A stretch of 47,226 nt of DNA, taken from Gammaproteobacteria bacterium (GTDB lineage Bacteria > Pseudomonadota > Gammaproteobacteria > Coxiellales > Coxiellaceae). The stretch is from NCBI GenBank assembly GCA_030429175.1, contig JAUIDD010000018.1, positions 1 to 47,226 of the forward strand. Reading direction: 5' to 3'. The notes below the pieces were generated by a model. The model was not told the DNA's origin. It was given only the letters and a program-made list of their open reading frames with translations, and ran no database searches. Positions 35,552-45,156 of this stretch are shown here, piece after piece (the stretch's first letter is position 1; each line of letters opens with the position of its first letter). The translations under genes and the position numbers were made by a program.

Positions 35552-36427
35552 ATGCTGTCAGTAGTCATACCCGCATATAACGAAACAGATGCTATCTCAC
35601 AAACTGTGTCTGAGATTTTTAAAGTTGCAGAAGCTAAAAATATCACGCCTATCGAAGTGATCGTCGTGGACGATGGCTCTGATGACGACACTGCCAACAA
35701 AGCAGAAGCCGCCGGCGCGCATGTCATTCGCCATCCTCATAATAGTGGTTACGGGCGCTCACTTAAAGATGGCATTAAAGCAGCACAGTTCGACACTATT
35801 GCCATGACGGATGCAGATTTAACCTATCCTTTCGATGAAATCGATAAATTGATAGATGCATATCATCAAGGATTCGATATCGTTGTCGGCGCACGCACTG
35901 GTGAGCACTATAAAGAATCAAGAATTAAATCACCATTGCGAATGATCTTAAAATTTATTGTCGAGTTTGCCACAGGACAAAGGATTCCCGATATCAACTC
36001 CGGCATGCGCGTCTTTAGTAAAAAAACCATCCTACCGTACCTAAAGCATCTATGTAACACATTCAGCTTTAGCACCTCTCTGACCTTAGCCTATATGCTT
36101 AGTGGCAGATATACAAAATACATCCCCATCCCCTATCACAAAAGAGTGGGCAAAACTAAAGTTAAATTATTTAAAGACACTTTGCGAACACTACAATATA
36201 TTCTACAAGCAGTGAATTTCTACAATCCCATTAAAATCTTTTTGCTCTTTACTTTGTTTAGTTGTGGTATTGCTTTTTGCTGTTTTCTTGGTGGTATATT
36301 CTTACATTGGAAAACACTGATAGCACTTGGCATAGGCAGCACACTTATTGGACTTATCTCGATATGTATTGGCTTGCTTGCAGATTTACTCAAACAGCTT
36401 TTAGATAAGGATAGCCCATGGCATTAA
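35552..36427 (+). CDS. GT2 polyprenyl-phosphate sugar transferase (DPM1-like)
   Basis: A 291-residue GT-A fold enzyme: LSVVIPAYNETDAISQTV, VIVVDDGSDDDTANKAEAAG, a DADLTYP metal-binding motif and INSGMRVFSK, typical of DPM1-like transferases that load a sugar on polyprenyl phosphate. Two hydrophobic segments lie at the C-terminus (about 225-285). An AGG ribosome-binding site precedes the ATG by 7 bases. The last 10 bases overlap the following GT-C gene, which is the expected user of the lipid-phosphate sugar. It may replace the function of the broken gtrB-like gene at 26548-27534. Confidence 0.88.
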   Translation: MLSVVIPAYNETDAISQTVSEIFKVAEAKNITPIEVIVVDDGSDDDTANKAEAAGAHVIRHPHNSGYGRSLKDGIKAAQFDTIAMTDADLTYPFDEIDKLIDAYHQGFDIVVGARTGEHYKESRIKSPLRMILKFIVEFATGQRIPDINSGMRVFSKKTILPYLKHLCNTFSFSTSLTLAYMLSGRYTKYIPIPYHKRVGKTKVKLFKDTLRTLQYILQAVNFYNPIKIFLLFTLFSCGIAFCCFLGGIFLHWKTLIALGIGSTLIGLISICIGLLADLLKQLLDKDSPWH

Positions 36428-37728
36428 CGAAACTTAACCATATTAGCAAATATGCATTTTTTGCTTTCCTTGTGGCTATAAGTACTTATTTAATACATAT
36501 TGGTGTAATGCCGTTTGTTAATCCTGATACTACTCAGTATGTTGGTATGTCTCCATTCAGATCTCCTGGATACCCACTATTTCTACACCTTGATACCCTA
36601 CTCTTTGGACAGGGCCACTATTACGCTGCTTTTTTATTTCAATTGGCTGCTGGAGTTACTGCATCAATTTTTGCTGGAAAAACATTACGAGACCTAACGA
36701 ATCAATCTGACTGGGTGGGTTATTTATTCTCGGTGATATTTTTAATTCCCTATTTTTTTGGCGACTATAAATTTGCGAATAGACTTTTAAGTGAAGGCAT
36801 TTGCTATCCACTCTACTTATTTGGTTTTAGCAATTTTTTAGTAGGACTTATAAAACAACAACTAAAACCACTCTACATATTTTTAGGCACACTGTTCCTA
36901 ATGGTCTTAACAAGGCCACAAATGATGTTTTTATATCCTATATTATTCATTGCCACTGTATATATATGTAGCTTTTTTAAAATTACATTACGTCGAAAAA
37001 TAATATTTAGTATTGTTGCACTGTGTACTGTTCTAATCATCAATATTGCTGATAGAGGCTATCATTATTATCTTCATGGGCACTTTGCTAAAGAACCCAC
37101 ATTTGGATTTTCACTTTTAGTAGCCCCTTTATATTTTGCAGAAGAAAGCGATACTAAATACATTTCAGACAGAGTTAATCGTCAGATTTTCCTACAATCA
37201 TTGGAAATGGCCAAGAACACAAATGCCAATATCAAACAGTTTCGATATTCTCGTGCTTCCAACCCATATTATCATTTTGCTGGTTCTTTTAATCCCATTA
37301 TATGGAAAAGCGTATATCCAACCTTTTTGAAAAATGGCATCAGCAATTGGTTTGAAATAAACAAACACAGCCTTGAAATTGCAATTCCACTATTAAAACA
37401 GCACTGGAAACAATATTTACAACTTTGTTTTTTTGCTTTTAAACAAAAACTAGGTGGCTATTATGGGTTACTATTTTATGGTCTGGTACTTATTTGTAGT
37501 TTCATATCACACATTAAAAACAGAAACACATTATCGCTGATATTATTTTTCATTACTTTAACTGCATTTGCCAACTATAGCAGTGTAGCATTAGTAGAAG
37601 TGATTTTAAGACGTTATTCATCTTATACTGAATCATTTCAATTGTGTACGATGATTTTAATACTATTAATAGCTTTAAAATCATTATCTTTATCAAGTCT
37701 ATCTCCTGATAAAGAGACTGCAATATGA
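36418..37728 (+). CDS. polytopic membrane GT-C (PMT-like) glycosyltransferase
   Basis: A 436-residue integral membrane protein with about ten hydrophobic segments. The first periplasmic loop reads VMPFVNPDTTQYVGMSPFRSPGYPLFL, the same P-D-x-x-x-Y and R-x-P-x-YPLFL pattern as the protein at 27515-28867, and typical of transferases using polyprenyl-phosphate sugars. AAGGA precedes the ATG within the previous gene. It is coupled to a DPM1-like gene upstream and, by an ATGA overlap, to a methyltransferase downstream. The three probably make, attach and methylate one sugar, but that is inference. Confidence 0.75.
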   Translation: MALTKLNHISKYAFFAFLVAISTYLIHIGVMPFVNPDTTQYVGMSPFRSPGYPLFLHLDTLLFGQGHYYAAFLFQLAAGVTASIFAGKTLRDLTNQSDWVGYLFSVIFLIPYFFGDYKFANRLLSEGICYPLYLFGFSNFLVGLIKQQLKPLYIFLGTLFLMVLTRPQMMFLYPILFIATVYICSFFKITLRRKIIFSIVALCTVLIINIADRGYHYYLHGHFAKEPTFGFSLLVAPLYFAEESDTKYISDRVNRQIFLQSLEMAKNTNANIKQFRYSRASNPYYHFAGSFNPIIWKSVYPTFLKNGISNWFEINKHSLEIAIPLLKQHWKQYLQLCFFAFKQKLGGYYGLLFYGLVLICSFISHIKNRNTLSLILFFITLTAFANYSSVALVEVILRRYSSYTESFQLCTMILILLIALKSLSLSSLSPDKETAI

Positions 37729-38471
37729 AATTAACGAACCAAACTTATGACACTGGCATAAGCAATGACACATTTTCATCTGCCATTAATGAAGCAAAAA
37801 ACTATTATAAATGGATTAATTCCATATTTTTGCCATATATAAAAAATAACGTGTTAGAAATAGGTGTTGGACATGGAGGCACATACCCTCTATTTAAAGA
37901 TATGATAGACTCTTACACTGGGTGTGATATTGATGAAAGACTAGTAACAAATCTGAATACAAAAAATGCAGAGTGTCGTTATTATACTGGCGATATTACT
38001 AAACCAGGAATAAGCAAGAAAATTAAAGATGATAAGTTTGATACAGTTCTATGCATGAATGTAATCGAACATATTGATAATGATTTAGCCGCTCTAAAAA
38101 ACTTAATTTTTTCCTGCAAACCCAGTGGCTATATTTTATTGTTTGTACCTGCATTCAATTTCTTATACAACGATATGGATACACTTGCAGGTCATTTTAG
38201 AAGATACAGAAAAAAAGATATCTACAAACTTGTAGCACAGACAGATACACAGCTTATCAAACTTGAGTACTTTAACTCGATAGGAGGTCTAGGGTGGTTT
38301 TTTAATAAATTTACCACACATGTTTCTTTAGACTCAGAAAAATGCAAGGCTCAAATAAAGATTTTTGATAGATATATTTTACCCTTTTCAAAGCTTATAA
38401 ATCCAATCACAAAACATATATTTGGGCAATCAGTAATTGCCGTTTTAAAAAAACAAGATTACTTTACATGA
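37725..38471 (+). CDS. class I SAM-dependent methyltransferase
   Basis: A 248-residue protein. Motif I is NVLEIGVGHGGTYPLF at about 41-56, the acidic loop YTGCDIDERLV follows, then FDTVLCMNVIEHIDNDLAAL and LIFSCKPSGYILLFVPAFNFLYNDMD. The VPAFxxLYxxxDxxxGHxRRY stretch is common in methyltransferase_11/23-type proteins next to membrane glycosyltransferases. Last gene of the plus-strand operon, sharing 4 bases with the gene before it and overlapping the convergent GT4 gene by 13 bases. Substrate unknown; a sugar or polyprenyl-linked intermediate is likely. Confidence 0.85.
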   Translation: MKLTNQTYDTGISNDTFSSAINEAKNYYKWINSIFLPYIKNNVLEIGVGHGGTYPLFKDMIDSYTGCDIDERLVTNLNTKNAECRYYTGDITKPGISKKIKDDKFDTVLCMNVIEHIDNDLAALKNLIFSCKPSGYILLFVPAFNFLYNDMDTLAGHFRRYRKKDIYKLVAQTDTQLIKLEYFNSIGGLGWFFNKFTTHVSLDSEKCKAQIKIFDRYILPFSKLINPITKHIFGQSVIAVLKKQDYFT

Positions 38472-39625
38472 GCAGGAAGGAGTTGTTGATTAACAATCGT
38501 TTGATATATTTTGTGATACTCGCTCGCCGTTTTATCCAAAGTAAAATAATCAATAACACGATTACGTGCAGCAAGCCCAAACTGCTGTCTTTGAGCTAAG
38601 TTTTTGACAAGCTTTAAAATACCAGCCGCTAATACTTGTGGATTTTTAGCAGGAACTACATAACCACACTTACCATCAACAATTGCTTCTGCATTACCAC
38701 CCACATCGGTGACCACCATTGGTTTACTTGATGCCATAAATTCAAGTATGGCATTTGAAAACCCTTCTTCATGCGAGCACAGTAAACCGATATCAGATGC
38801 TGCCATTAGCTCTGGAATATCTGAGCGTTGACCTAAAAACTGAATATGGTTATTAAGCTTAAGTTGTTTTGAAAGTAATTTTAGTTTATCAAGCTCACCC
38901 TCATCTCTGCCTACACATAACAGCTGCCAATTATTGGGTAGTTGATTTTTTATCAGTGCCAATGCATTTAATAAATCAGCATGGCCTTTGTAAAAAAATA
39001 AATTAGCTACTATAGTCATAATCAGTGATTGCGGATTCAAACCTAATTGTGTGCGATAGTGGTTTTTATCAAGATTATAACGATCAGGGTTTACACCATT
39101 ATAGATAAGTTGTAATTGTGATTGCTGTACGCCCTCTTCTAATAATTGCTCAGCAACCCGCTTTGAATTTGCCAACACATAAGCCATCGAACGATGCAGT
39201 TTCTTTTCTATAAAAGCCAGTGTGCAACGTTTTTTCTGATAGTAATTAAGACAACGACGACTCATAATAAGGTTTTTGCGACCCAACAACTTCGCTGCAA
39301 CGCCACCAAATACATAGCCACCTAGCAAATAAAAATGAATAATATCATAATGTGTTTTCGATAGATGGGCAAAAAAACGTAGAAAAGAAATTGTCTTATT
39401 AATAGCCTTAGTGACTACATTTTTTGCTTTATGGATAAAATTATCAGGTGAAATAACATGGATACCATGCTGGGCAAATTCACATGCTAGCTTTCCTGGA
39501 AATGAAATCGTATAAATCGTAATATCATATTCTGATGTGAGCAATGGCAATGTCTTTAACAAATGCCATTCGGTACCTCCAACACCGAGATTACCAATCA
39601 CAATTAAAATTTTAGGTTTACTCAT
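38459..39625 (-). CDS. GT4-family glycosyltransferase
   Basis: A 388-residue GT-B enzyme. The N-terminal domain starts ILIVIGNLGVGGTEWHLLKTLP with the usual Gly-rich GGTE loop that binds the acceptor. The donor domain has IMTIVANLFFYKGHADLLNAL and CSHEEGFSNAILEFMASSKPMVVTDVGGN, with the E-x7-E pair. It lies 15 bases after the ABC exporter in a six-gene minus-strand operon that starts with fkbH-like, so it very likely builds the same glycan. Cytoplasmic, membrane-peripheral. Confidence 0.9.
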   Translation of the reverse strand: MSKPKILIVIGNLGVGGTEWHLLKTLPLLTSEYDITIYTISFPGKLACEFAQHGIHVISPDNFIHKAKNVVTKAINKTISFLRFFAHLSKTHYDIIHFYLLGGYVFGGVAAKLLGRKNLIMSRRCLNYYQKKRCTLAFIEKKLHRSMAYVLANSKRVAEQLLEEGVQQSQLQLIYNGVNPDRYNLDKNHYRTQLGLNPQSLIMTIVANLFFYKGHADLLNALALIKNQLPNNWQLLCVGRDEGELDKLKLLSKQLKLNNHIQFLGQRSDIPELMAASDIGLLCSHEEGFSNAILEFMASSKPMVVTDVGGNAEAIVDGKCGYVVPAKNPQVLAAGILKLVKNLAQRQQFGLAARNRVIDYFTLDKTASEYHKIYQTIVNQQLLPAHVK

Positions 39626-39640
39626 CCGTGTGACCTTATG

Positions 39641-41401
39641 CTATATGGATATTGACTCCGCAACTAGTTCATTATAACTAACTGCCTTCTCAATAAAACC
39701 CTCTTTCAATATAAAAATACGATTACACTGCTTAAGTGTGGTAATACGATGCGCAACCATGATGAGTGTATGATTTTTTGCGATGTTATAAACAGTCTGC
39801 ATTATCGCTGCTTCAGTTTCATTATCTAAACCAGAAGTGGCCTCATCAAAGATCAATACTTTTGGGTTGTGATACAGCGCACGCGCAATCGCAATGCGTT
39901 GACGCTCACCTCCGGATAACTTGGTGCCGCGCTCGCCTACACGCGTTTGCAATCCTGCTGGCAGCTTATTCACAAGTGCTAATAATTGCGCTTGCTCAAC
40001 GACTTCAACCACTCGCTTATGATCAACTTTATCCTCTTCAACACCAAAAGTAATATTTGCCATAATAGTATCATCGAGCAAATTAATACTCTGTGGTACA
40101 TAACCAATTTTTTGATGCCATTGACGACAATTCACTGGGTATTTTTTATCAATTGATATTTGCCCCGAACTTGGCGATAAAAACCCTAATAGCAGATCAA
40201 TCAACGTAGATTTACCTGTGCCCGTACCACCAACAATACCAATACACTCGCCACGATTAATTTTAATGTTAATATCTTTTAAAATAGGCTTTTGGTCATT
40301 TTTATAAATAAAACTCACGTGATCAAAACAAATATCATGCCTAAACTGAAAATCGTTTCGATCTACCTGCACCGTCTTTTGATCGTTCATATGCTGATAT
40401 TCATCGATAATCGTATTAATTACCGAAGTAGATGATTTGATATTATTTAAATGCGTCACCATGCGGTTTAATCCAGGCATTAAACGTGATGCCACATACA
40501 AATATCCCCCCATAATCATCATAATATGCGCCGATGGCTCACCCGTTAAACACAAATACACGATACTCATTACAAAGATACTAATAAATAAAAACTCAAT
40601 CGCTAACCTTGGAAAATGCTGCATCGCGTTTTGTACCGACCACGCTTTAGCTAACTTCTCTGCTTGATGCGTGAAACGCTCTTTAAAAAACTGCTCTCGA
40701 CCCGATAAAATAACCTGCTTAAATGAATACAACAACTGCATCAAATAATGATTGGTTGCATAAGTAGACTCTTCAAGATTAGCACCCAGACGATAGCAGT
40801 AAGGAAATACTTTTTTAACCAACAAATAACTCATCACACCACCCACACCAAATACCATCATCGATAAACGTGGACTCACCCAAATTACAAATACAATCAA
40901 ACAAAAGAACACCATTCCTTCTGCAAACACAATCGACATTGGCACCAGTCCATAAATCGACAAGCGCTCAACTTCATTGTTAATCATCGAAACCATATGT
41001 GAGGAGTTACGCGAGGTATATTCCTCATAAGATAAACTAGAATATTTCGACAATAAGCGCTGCTTTATACCAAGTGCTAATCGCTGAATGACTTTATTAT
41101 GATGATAGATATCAAAAGCAGCGATACTATTTTTAATTAAATAGGTTGCCCCACATAGTCCTGCAATAATCAACAATACACGCTGCTGACTATAAACACC
41201 ACCCAAGTGTAACTGCTGCAAATGCTGAAATACACGCTCCGGATGTACTAGCGCCTGCGCAAATAGTGCCACTACCAATGCCGTTATCACTTCTAACACC
41301 GATACCACACCTGTCAAAGCTACAACCGGCAGCAGCTGTAACTGCTCTTTTTTATCAAAAAAACTAAATAATCTTCTAACCGATTGTAATAATGACGGCA
41401 T
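39641..41401 (-). CDS. ABC exporter half-transporter, PglK/MsbA type, probable lipid-linked glycan flippase
   Basis: Fused membrane and ATPase domains. I choose the ATG at 41401 (586 residues, MPSLLQSVRRLFSFFDKKEQ); upstream ATGs lie within the previous gene. Six hydrophobic segments fill residues about 20-310. The ATPase has Walker A GGTGTGKST, Q-loop KIGYVPQSI, signature LSGGERQ, Walker B VLIFDEATSGLD and switch VAHR, all intact. PglK-like exporters flip undecaprenyl-diphosphate oligosaccharides. No Wzx or Wzy homologue was seen in the window, which supports this role. It sits between DUF2061 and a GT4 gene. Confidence 0.88.
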   Translation of the reverse strand: MPSLLQSVRRLFSFFDKKEQLQLLPVVALTGVVSVLEVITALVVALFAQALVHPERVFQHLQQLHLGGVYSQQRVLLIIAGLCGATYLIKNSIAAFDIYHHNKVIQRLALGIKQRLLSKYSSLSYEEYTSRNSSHMVSMINNEVERLSIYGLVPMSIVFAEGMVFFCLIVFVIWVSPRLSMMVFGVGGVMSYLLVKKVFPYCYRLGANLEESTYATNHYLMQLLYSFKQVILSGREQFFKERFTHQAEKLAKAWSVQNAMQHFPRLAIEFLFISIFVMSIVYLCLTGEPSAHIMMIMGGYLYVASRLMPGLNRMVTHLNNIKSSTSVINTIIDEYQHMNDQKTVQVDRNDFQFRHDICFDHVSFIYKNDQKPILKDINIKINRGECIGIVGGTGTGKSTLIDLLLGFLSPSSGQISIDKKYPVNCRQWHQKIGYVPQSINLLDDTIMANITFGVEEDKVDHKRVVEVVEQAQLLALVNKLPAGLQTRVGERGTKLSGGERQRIAIARALYHNPKVLIFDEATSGLDNETEAAIMQTVYNIAKNHTLIMVAHRITTLKQCNRIFILKEGFIEKAVSYNELVAESISI

Positions 41402-41426
41402 AATAGGTGCTCGCAGATAAGGCATG

Positions 41427-41651
41427 TTATGTTCGTATCGCATTATACCCGAACTTAATCATCGACCATAGCCGCTCGTGCAGATAATAAAGACCAATCT
41501 TGGCAAATACCTCAATCGACCCAATAGAAATCGCCAAGGCAATCTTATGCGTGACAAAGTAACTGATGAGAATGGTCGTGAGGGTGGCGAGAATACGCCA
41601 GCTGGAGGCTTTTAATAAGCTACGCAAATGCCCATCACTACCACTAATCAT
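41427..41651 (-). CDS. DUF2061 small membrane protein
   Basis: A 74-residue protein matching the DUF2061 pattern: LLKASSWRILATLTTILISYFVTHKIALAISIGSIEVFAKIGLYYLHERLW. Two hydrophobic helices separated by a short loop are expected, ending in the conserved YYLHERLW. Its function is unknown; it is found beside sulfur-metabolism and polysaccharide genes. The ribosome-binding GAGG is buried in a 12-bp stem with the end of the acyl carrier protein gene, suggesting that translation is coupled. It is followed by the ABC exporter without a gap. Confidence 0.85.
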   Translation of the reverse strand: MISGSDGHLRSLLKASSWRILATLTTILISYFVTHKIALAISIGSIEVFAKIGLYYLHERLWSMIKFGYNAIRT

Positions 41652-41657
41652 TAGTAT

Positions 41658-41716
41658 AAGCTACCTCAAGAATGAATAATATTTGACACCTATAAGATCT
41701 CATTTTGAGGTAGCTT
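41658..41716 (-). promoter_or_regulatory. 12-bp stem hiding the DUF2061 ribosome-binding site
   Basis: AAGCTACCTCAA (41658-41669) and TTGAGGTAGCTT (41705-41716) are perfect complements around a 35-base loop. On the mRNA the first arm lies in the last codons of the acyl carrier protein gene and the second contains the GAGG in front of the DUF2061 ATG. Translating ribosomes on the upstream gene would open the stem, a classic translational-coupling design. Confidence 0.55.
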
Positions 41717-41932
41717 TTCCAACAAAACTTGTCTAATAAGTTTATAATTGATCAGCTCAATTATTTCAAGAGTTGTAAACTTAATATCAAAGTTTTGCTC
41801 TAGCGCTACAATCAAATTTGAATGCGTTAATGAAGTCCAATTTTTAACGTTATCCATTGAAAAACTATCATCTATAATGCCTTCTTTGCAAGAAAACACA
41901 CGAGATAGGACTTTTCTCAATTGCTCTTCCAT
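41690..41932 (-). CDS. acyl carrier protein-like protein
   Basis: An 80-residue protein from the ATG at 41932 (AGGAG five bases upstream; a GTG two codons earlier is also open). Predicted four-helix carrier fold: EEQLRKVLSRVFSC, then NWTSLTHSNLIVALEQNFDIKFTTLEII. The serine in W-T-S-L aligns with the phosphopantetheine-bearing Ser of the usual D-S-L motif; Thr replaces the Asp, as seen in some FkbH-associated carriers. It stands 19 bases after the MaoC-SDR gene and would carry the acyl group that is made by its neighbours. Cytoplasmic. Confidence 0.8.
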   Translation of the reverse strand: MEEQLRKVLSRVFSCKEGIIDDSFSMDNVKNWTSLTHSNLIVALEQNFDIKFTTLEIIELINYKLIRQVLLEKLPQNEIL

Positions 41933-41951
41933 ATTCACTCCTGTATTTAAA

Positions 41952-43157
41952 CTAAATCATTCTCTGTCCACCACAGACACGGACAACTTCACCAGTGAGA
42001 TAGCTTGCGCCATCACTTGCCAAAAATGAAACAGCCTTTGCTATATCTTCTGGGCGCGCAAGCCTTCGTAATGGTGCAGTCGCCTCTACCAGTAACTTTG
42101 ATCGCTCTGGCACATTGGCAATTAGTTTTGTTTCAGTCATTCCTGGAGCAACGCAGTTTACCCGAATTCCTCTGGGACCATATTCTACAGCTAATGACCG
42201 CGATAATGCCAGCAATCCAGATTTAGCGATAATATAATCATATAATTCTATTGGCGGCGTATCGTCTAAATATATTGTAGAAATATTAATGATATTACCA
42301 TCGCCCTGTTCTTCAAAAAATGGAATGACTTCTTTGCACAAATTAAATGCGCCTTTTAACTGAGTATTCAAATGACTCTCAATATCATGCCAACTTAGCT
42401 CAGAGAATATTTTAGGCACAATTTCACTACAAGCATTATTTACCAACAGGCTTATTCTAGGGCCATATTTCAGCGCAGAACTTACCATCTCTTTTACTGA
42501 GTCACGATTAGAAACATCTGCCTGTACAATTATAGCAGAGCCACCTAGCTCTTCTATTCTTTTTTTCACAGACGAGGCGCTATCTTTTGATTTATTATAA
42601 TTTATCACAACACTGTACCCATCTAATGCCAGCTGGATAGAGATTTCAGCACCTATCCCATGACTCGCTCCAGTGACAATGGCTATACCAAGATCTTGTT
42701 TTTTCATTTTGCGAAGCCTTATTTGCTTTTCAACAGGTGGGGGCAATACTTTGACAGAAGCAGTACCTTTAATTACAGATTTCTCATTCTGATTATTTAC
42801 AGCAACATCTAGAACCAAGACTCTTTGAGACTCAGACTTATGTGTAACCGTCGCTGTCACAATAATTACGTCATTTATAAATACTGGCGCTAAGAATTGT
42901 ATATTCAGTGACTGCCAAAGAGCACCTTTTCCAGGAAGCTTTGTTCCAATGATAGTTGATATAAATGAAGCTGACAGCATACCATGAGCAACACGTTTAC
43001 CAAAATGAGTTTGTGCTGAGTAATCTGTATCCATATGTAAAGGGTTATTGTCACCAGAGAGCTCACAAAAACTTTCAATGTCAGCAGTAGTAATAGTGTG
43101 CTCTATCGAAACAATATCACCCAATAAAATTTTATTAAAAACATCTTCTTTAGCCAT
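41952..43157 (-). CDS. MaoC-like hydratase fused to a FabG-like ketoreductase
   Basis: A two-domain protein of 401 residues from the ATG at 43157. Residues about 1-140 are a hotdog (R)-hydratase: SGDNNPLHMD and FGKRVAHGMLSASF hold the catalytic Asp/His. Residues about 155-400 are a classical SDR: AIVTGASHGIGAEI, LLVNNACSE, NISTIYL and the YIIAK active site, ending GEVVRVCGG. Together they interconvert 3-ketoacyl, 3-hydroxyacyl and enoyl thioesters. Between an FkbH-like protein and an acyl carrier protein, the likely job is tailoring a short hydroxyacyl group on the carrier for transfer to an amino sugar. The fusion ensures channeling of the intermediate. Confidence 0.88.
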   Translation of the reverse strand: MAKEDVFNKILLGDIVSIEHTITTADIESFCELSGDNNPLHMDTDYSAQTHFGKRVAHGMLSASFISTIIGTKLPGKGALWQSLNIQFLAPVFINDVIIVTATVTHKSESQRVLVLDVAVNNQNEKSVIKGTASVKVLPPPVEKQIRLRKMKKQDLGIAIVTGASHGIGAEISIQLALDGYSVVINYNKSKDSASSVKKRIEELGGSAIIVQADVSNRDSVKEMVSSALKYGPRISLLVNNACSEIVPKIFSELSWHDIESHLNTQLKGAFNLCKEVIPFFEEQGDGNIINISTIYLDDTPPIELYDYIIAKSGLLALSRSLAVEYGPRGIRVNCVAPGMTETKLIANVPERSKLLVEATAPLRRLARPEDIAKAVSFLASDGASYLTGEVVRVCGGQRMI

Positions 43158-43198
43158 AATATACACCGGTTATATAATATCTATTTTAAATATTGATC

Positions 43199-45007
43199 TT
43201 ACTCCAAATGGCATAAAAAATTGTTTTTTATATTTAGGTACTCAGGAACCACTATATTACAAGCATCAGTATTATAGGTATATAGTACAGCATTTTTTTC
43301 TAATTTTACCTCATTATTGAGAGCAAATCCGTGATTTATGTAAAAATCGCTTACTAGTGAGTTTTTATCCGTTGGAATGAACAAACCGTGAATATAACAA
43401 ATGTCACGCAATTGGGCACGTTTTATTACACTATCCAAAATCGCAGTGCCCACATTATATGCAATAACACGACAACTAACTAGCAATAACTCTATTTTGG
43501 CAATTTGTTTAGAATACTCAACAATAGCCACTGATATAATTCCATGTGCACCGAAACGATCTTCCATACTAGCATACAAAATATCATATTTATCTGATGT
43601 AATCATAGCTGTAATTTCTGCCTCTGTATAACGCTTAGTTGTTAAGTTAAATTGATTTGAACGCTGAGTTAATTGAGCAATTCTTGGTGTGGCAAACTTA
43701 TCTGCCAAGTCTATAGTCAGATTTATATTCAGTGAACGATAAAACTCCTCAAGACTAGGAAAACTAGACTTAACTTGACTTCTCTTTTGTTCAGATTGAT
43801 ACATCTGAGTTCTATTTTTATCTTCTCTTGAAACACTCAAAGAGTCAAAGTAACCATCATTGTAAAGTATATCTACAAATTGTACTGGATCACCTTTCAA
43901 TTGAATTGAGGTAACGTCTGGCAACATTGAAGACACTAAGCTAATTTCAAAATCACTATCATCCACAAAAACAATACTGTTCGCACCAATATTTAGTTCT
44001 TTAATAATTTGTTCAATATTATCAGCCTTTGAGTCCCAATTAACTTTGATATTTACAAAGTGATCTTCTTTAAGAATCATATATGGGTGATCATCAAAAA
44101 CTTTTTTGACATCACTGTAATTATTCTTACTACAAATTGCTAACATAATGCCACGATGATATAAATTTAATATACCTTTCTGAAAATCAAGATACGCTGA
44201 GCCTGGATAATCAAAACCAAGTTGAATACCATCAATACCATCCTCACCAACAACACCTCCCCAGAGTGTATTATCAAGATCTAAAATAAGGCATTTTTTA
44301 ACAAGACCCTTTTGCACACGCAAAATTTTCGTATATTCTTTGGCAAGCAATATATATGCTTTTTGTGAAAATGGTGCCTTACCTATGTACCAATACCTTT
44401 TATCAATAAAATTATGATACCCAACCTTACCTTGCAAATAATCAAGATCAACAACGTAACAATTTTTTTTATTATCAAAGTATTCGACTATATTTTTATT
44501 TAGCTGTCGTACCGTATTAATCTGTCCGTGTAATACTTGCATGTCATAAAAACCCAATGCTGGCTCATTAGGCTGCATAAAAGTGTGGCAAATTATAGTC
44601 GCAGACAGTAGGTTCTGCTGTAAAGATTCAACTATTTGGCCAATACACCCACTAACAAAACTACAATTTTTTTCTCTTTGTGCATCTGAAAGCTCACAAT
44701 ATCTCCATATAAGATCTGGACATACCATTTCAAGGTCTAAAACAATTAAAATAAAATCCGGATTAAATGAATATAGTTTACTGTCAGGACTAGCAGCTTC
44801 CTGCATCAGGTTATCAAACAAACTGAAGTAATAGTGTGGAATGAAACCCAGGCTATCAAAAAAATAATCGATATAAGGCTGTATAGGCTCATATGTGATA
44901 TTCCTCAAAACGCCTACTCGTATTTTCTCATAGTGAGAAACATCTCTTTCAGCTAAGTAAGATAATATTTCAGCTGTATCTAAGTTAATCCCATGGTCGA
45001 CAGGCAT
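43199..45007 (-). CDS. FkbH-like HAD-IIIC protein with C-terminal acyltransferase-like domain
   Basis: The ATG at 45007 with GAGG upstream gives 602 residues. An N-terminal SGNH-like region of about 240 residues precedes the HAD domain with LILDLDNTLWGG (catalytic Asp near 243), CSKNNYSDV and IVFVDDSDFE. A GNAT-like C-terminal domain (about 430-585) has TQRSNQFNLTTKRYTEAEI and the VSCRVIAYNVGTAIL cofactor region. FkbH family proteins take a phosphorylated three-carbon or similar acid (for example 1,3-bisphosphoglycerate) and load it on a carrier protein. It is first in a six-gene operon with the carrier protein two genes downstream, so it should prime that carrier. Confidence 0.92.
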   Translation of the reverse strand: MPVDHGINLDTAEILSYLAERDVSHYEKIRVGVLRNITYEPIQPYIDYFFDSLGFIPHYYFSLFDNLMQEAASPDSKLYSFNPDFILIVLDLEMVCPDLIWRYCELSDAQREKNCSFVSGCIGQIVESLQQNLLSATIICHTFMQPNEPALGFYDMQVLHGQINTVRQLNKNIVEYFDNKKNCYVVDLDYLQGKVGYHNFIDKRYWYIGKAPFSQKAYILLAKEYTKILRVQKGLVKKCLILDLDNTLWGGVVGEDGIDGIQLGFDYPGSAYLDFQKGILNLYHRGIMLAICSKNNYSDVKKVFDDHPYMILKEDHFVNIKVNWDSKADNIEQIIKELNIGANSIVFVDDSDFEISLVSSMLPDVTSIQLKGDPVQFVDILYNDGYFDSLSVSREDKNRTQMYQSEQKRSQVKSSFPSLEEFYRSLNINLTIDLADKFATPRIAQLTQRSNQFNLTTKRYTEAEITAMITSDKYDILYASMEDRFGAHGIISVAIVEYSKQIAKIELLLVSCRVIAYNVGTAILDSVIKRAQLRDICYIHGLFIPTDKNSLVSDFYINHGFALNNEVKLEKNAVLYTYNTDACNIVVPEYLNIKNNFLCHLE

Positions 45008-45108
45008 CACAAACCTCAAACTACATTATTTAACAAACTATCTGTATCTTATCAACACAAATAAGGTTATTAATTCAATCAAAATATGCATATTCTACTT
45101 CAGTAGGC

Positions 45109-45114
45109 TATAAT
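45109..45114 (+). promoter_or_regulatory. -10 box of the GNAT/PIG-L operon
   Basis: A perfect TATAAT lies 43 bases before the ATG at 45157 within the 149-base divergent gap between the fkbH-like operon and this one. No clear -35 box is at the right distance, so an activator may be needed. I see no distinct promoter for the minus strand. Confidence 0.4.
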
Positions 45115-45156
45115 TCAAAAATTATTTTTGCTAATTTTTCAGAAGATAGAACCTGT

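Noticed and set aside
41401-41443. Longer N-terminus for the ABC exporter starting at 41443
   Set aside because: It would overlap the DUF2061 gene and adds residues not expected for the family; the ATG at 41401 gives a normal length.
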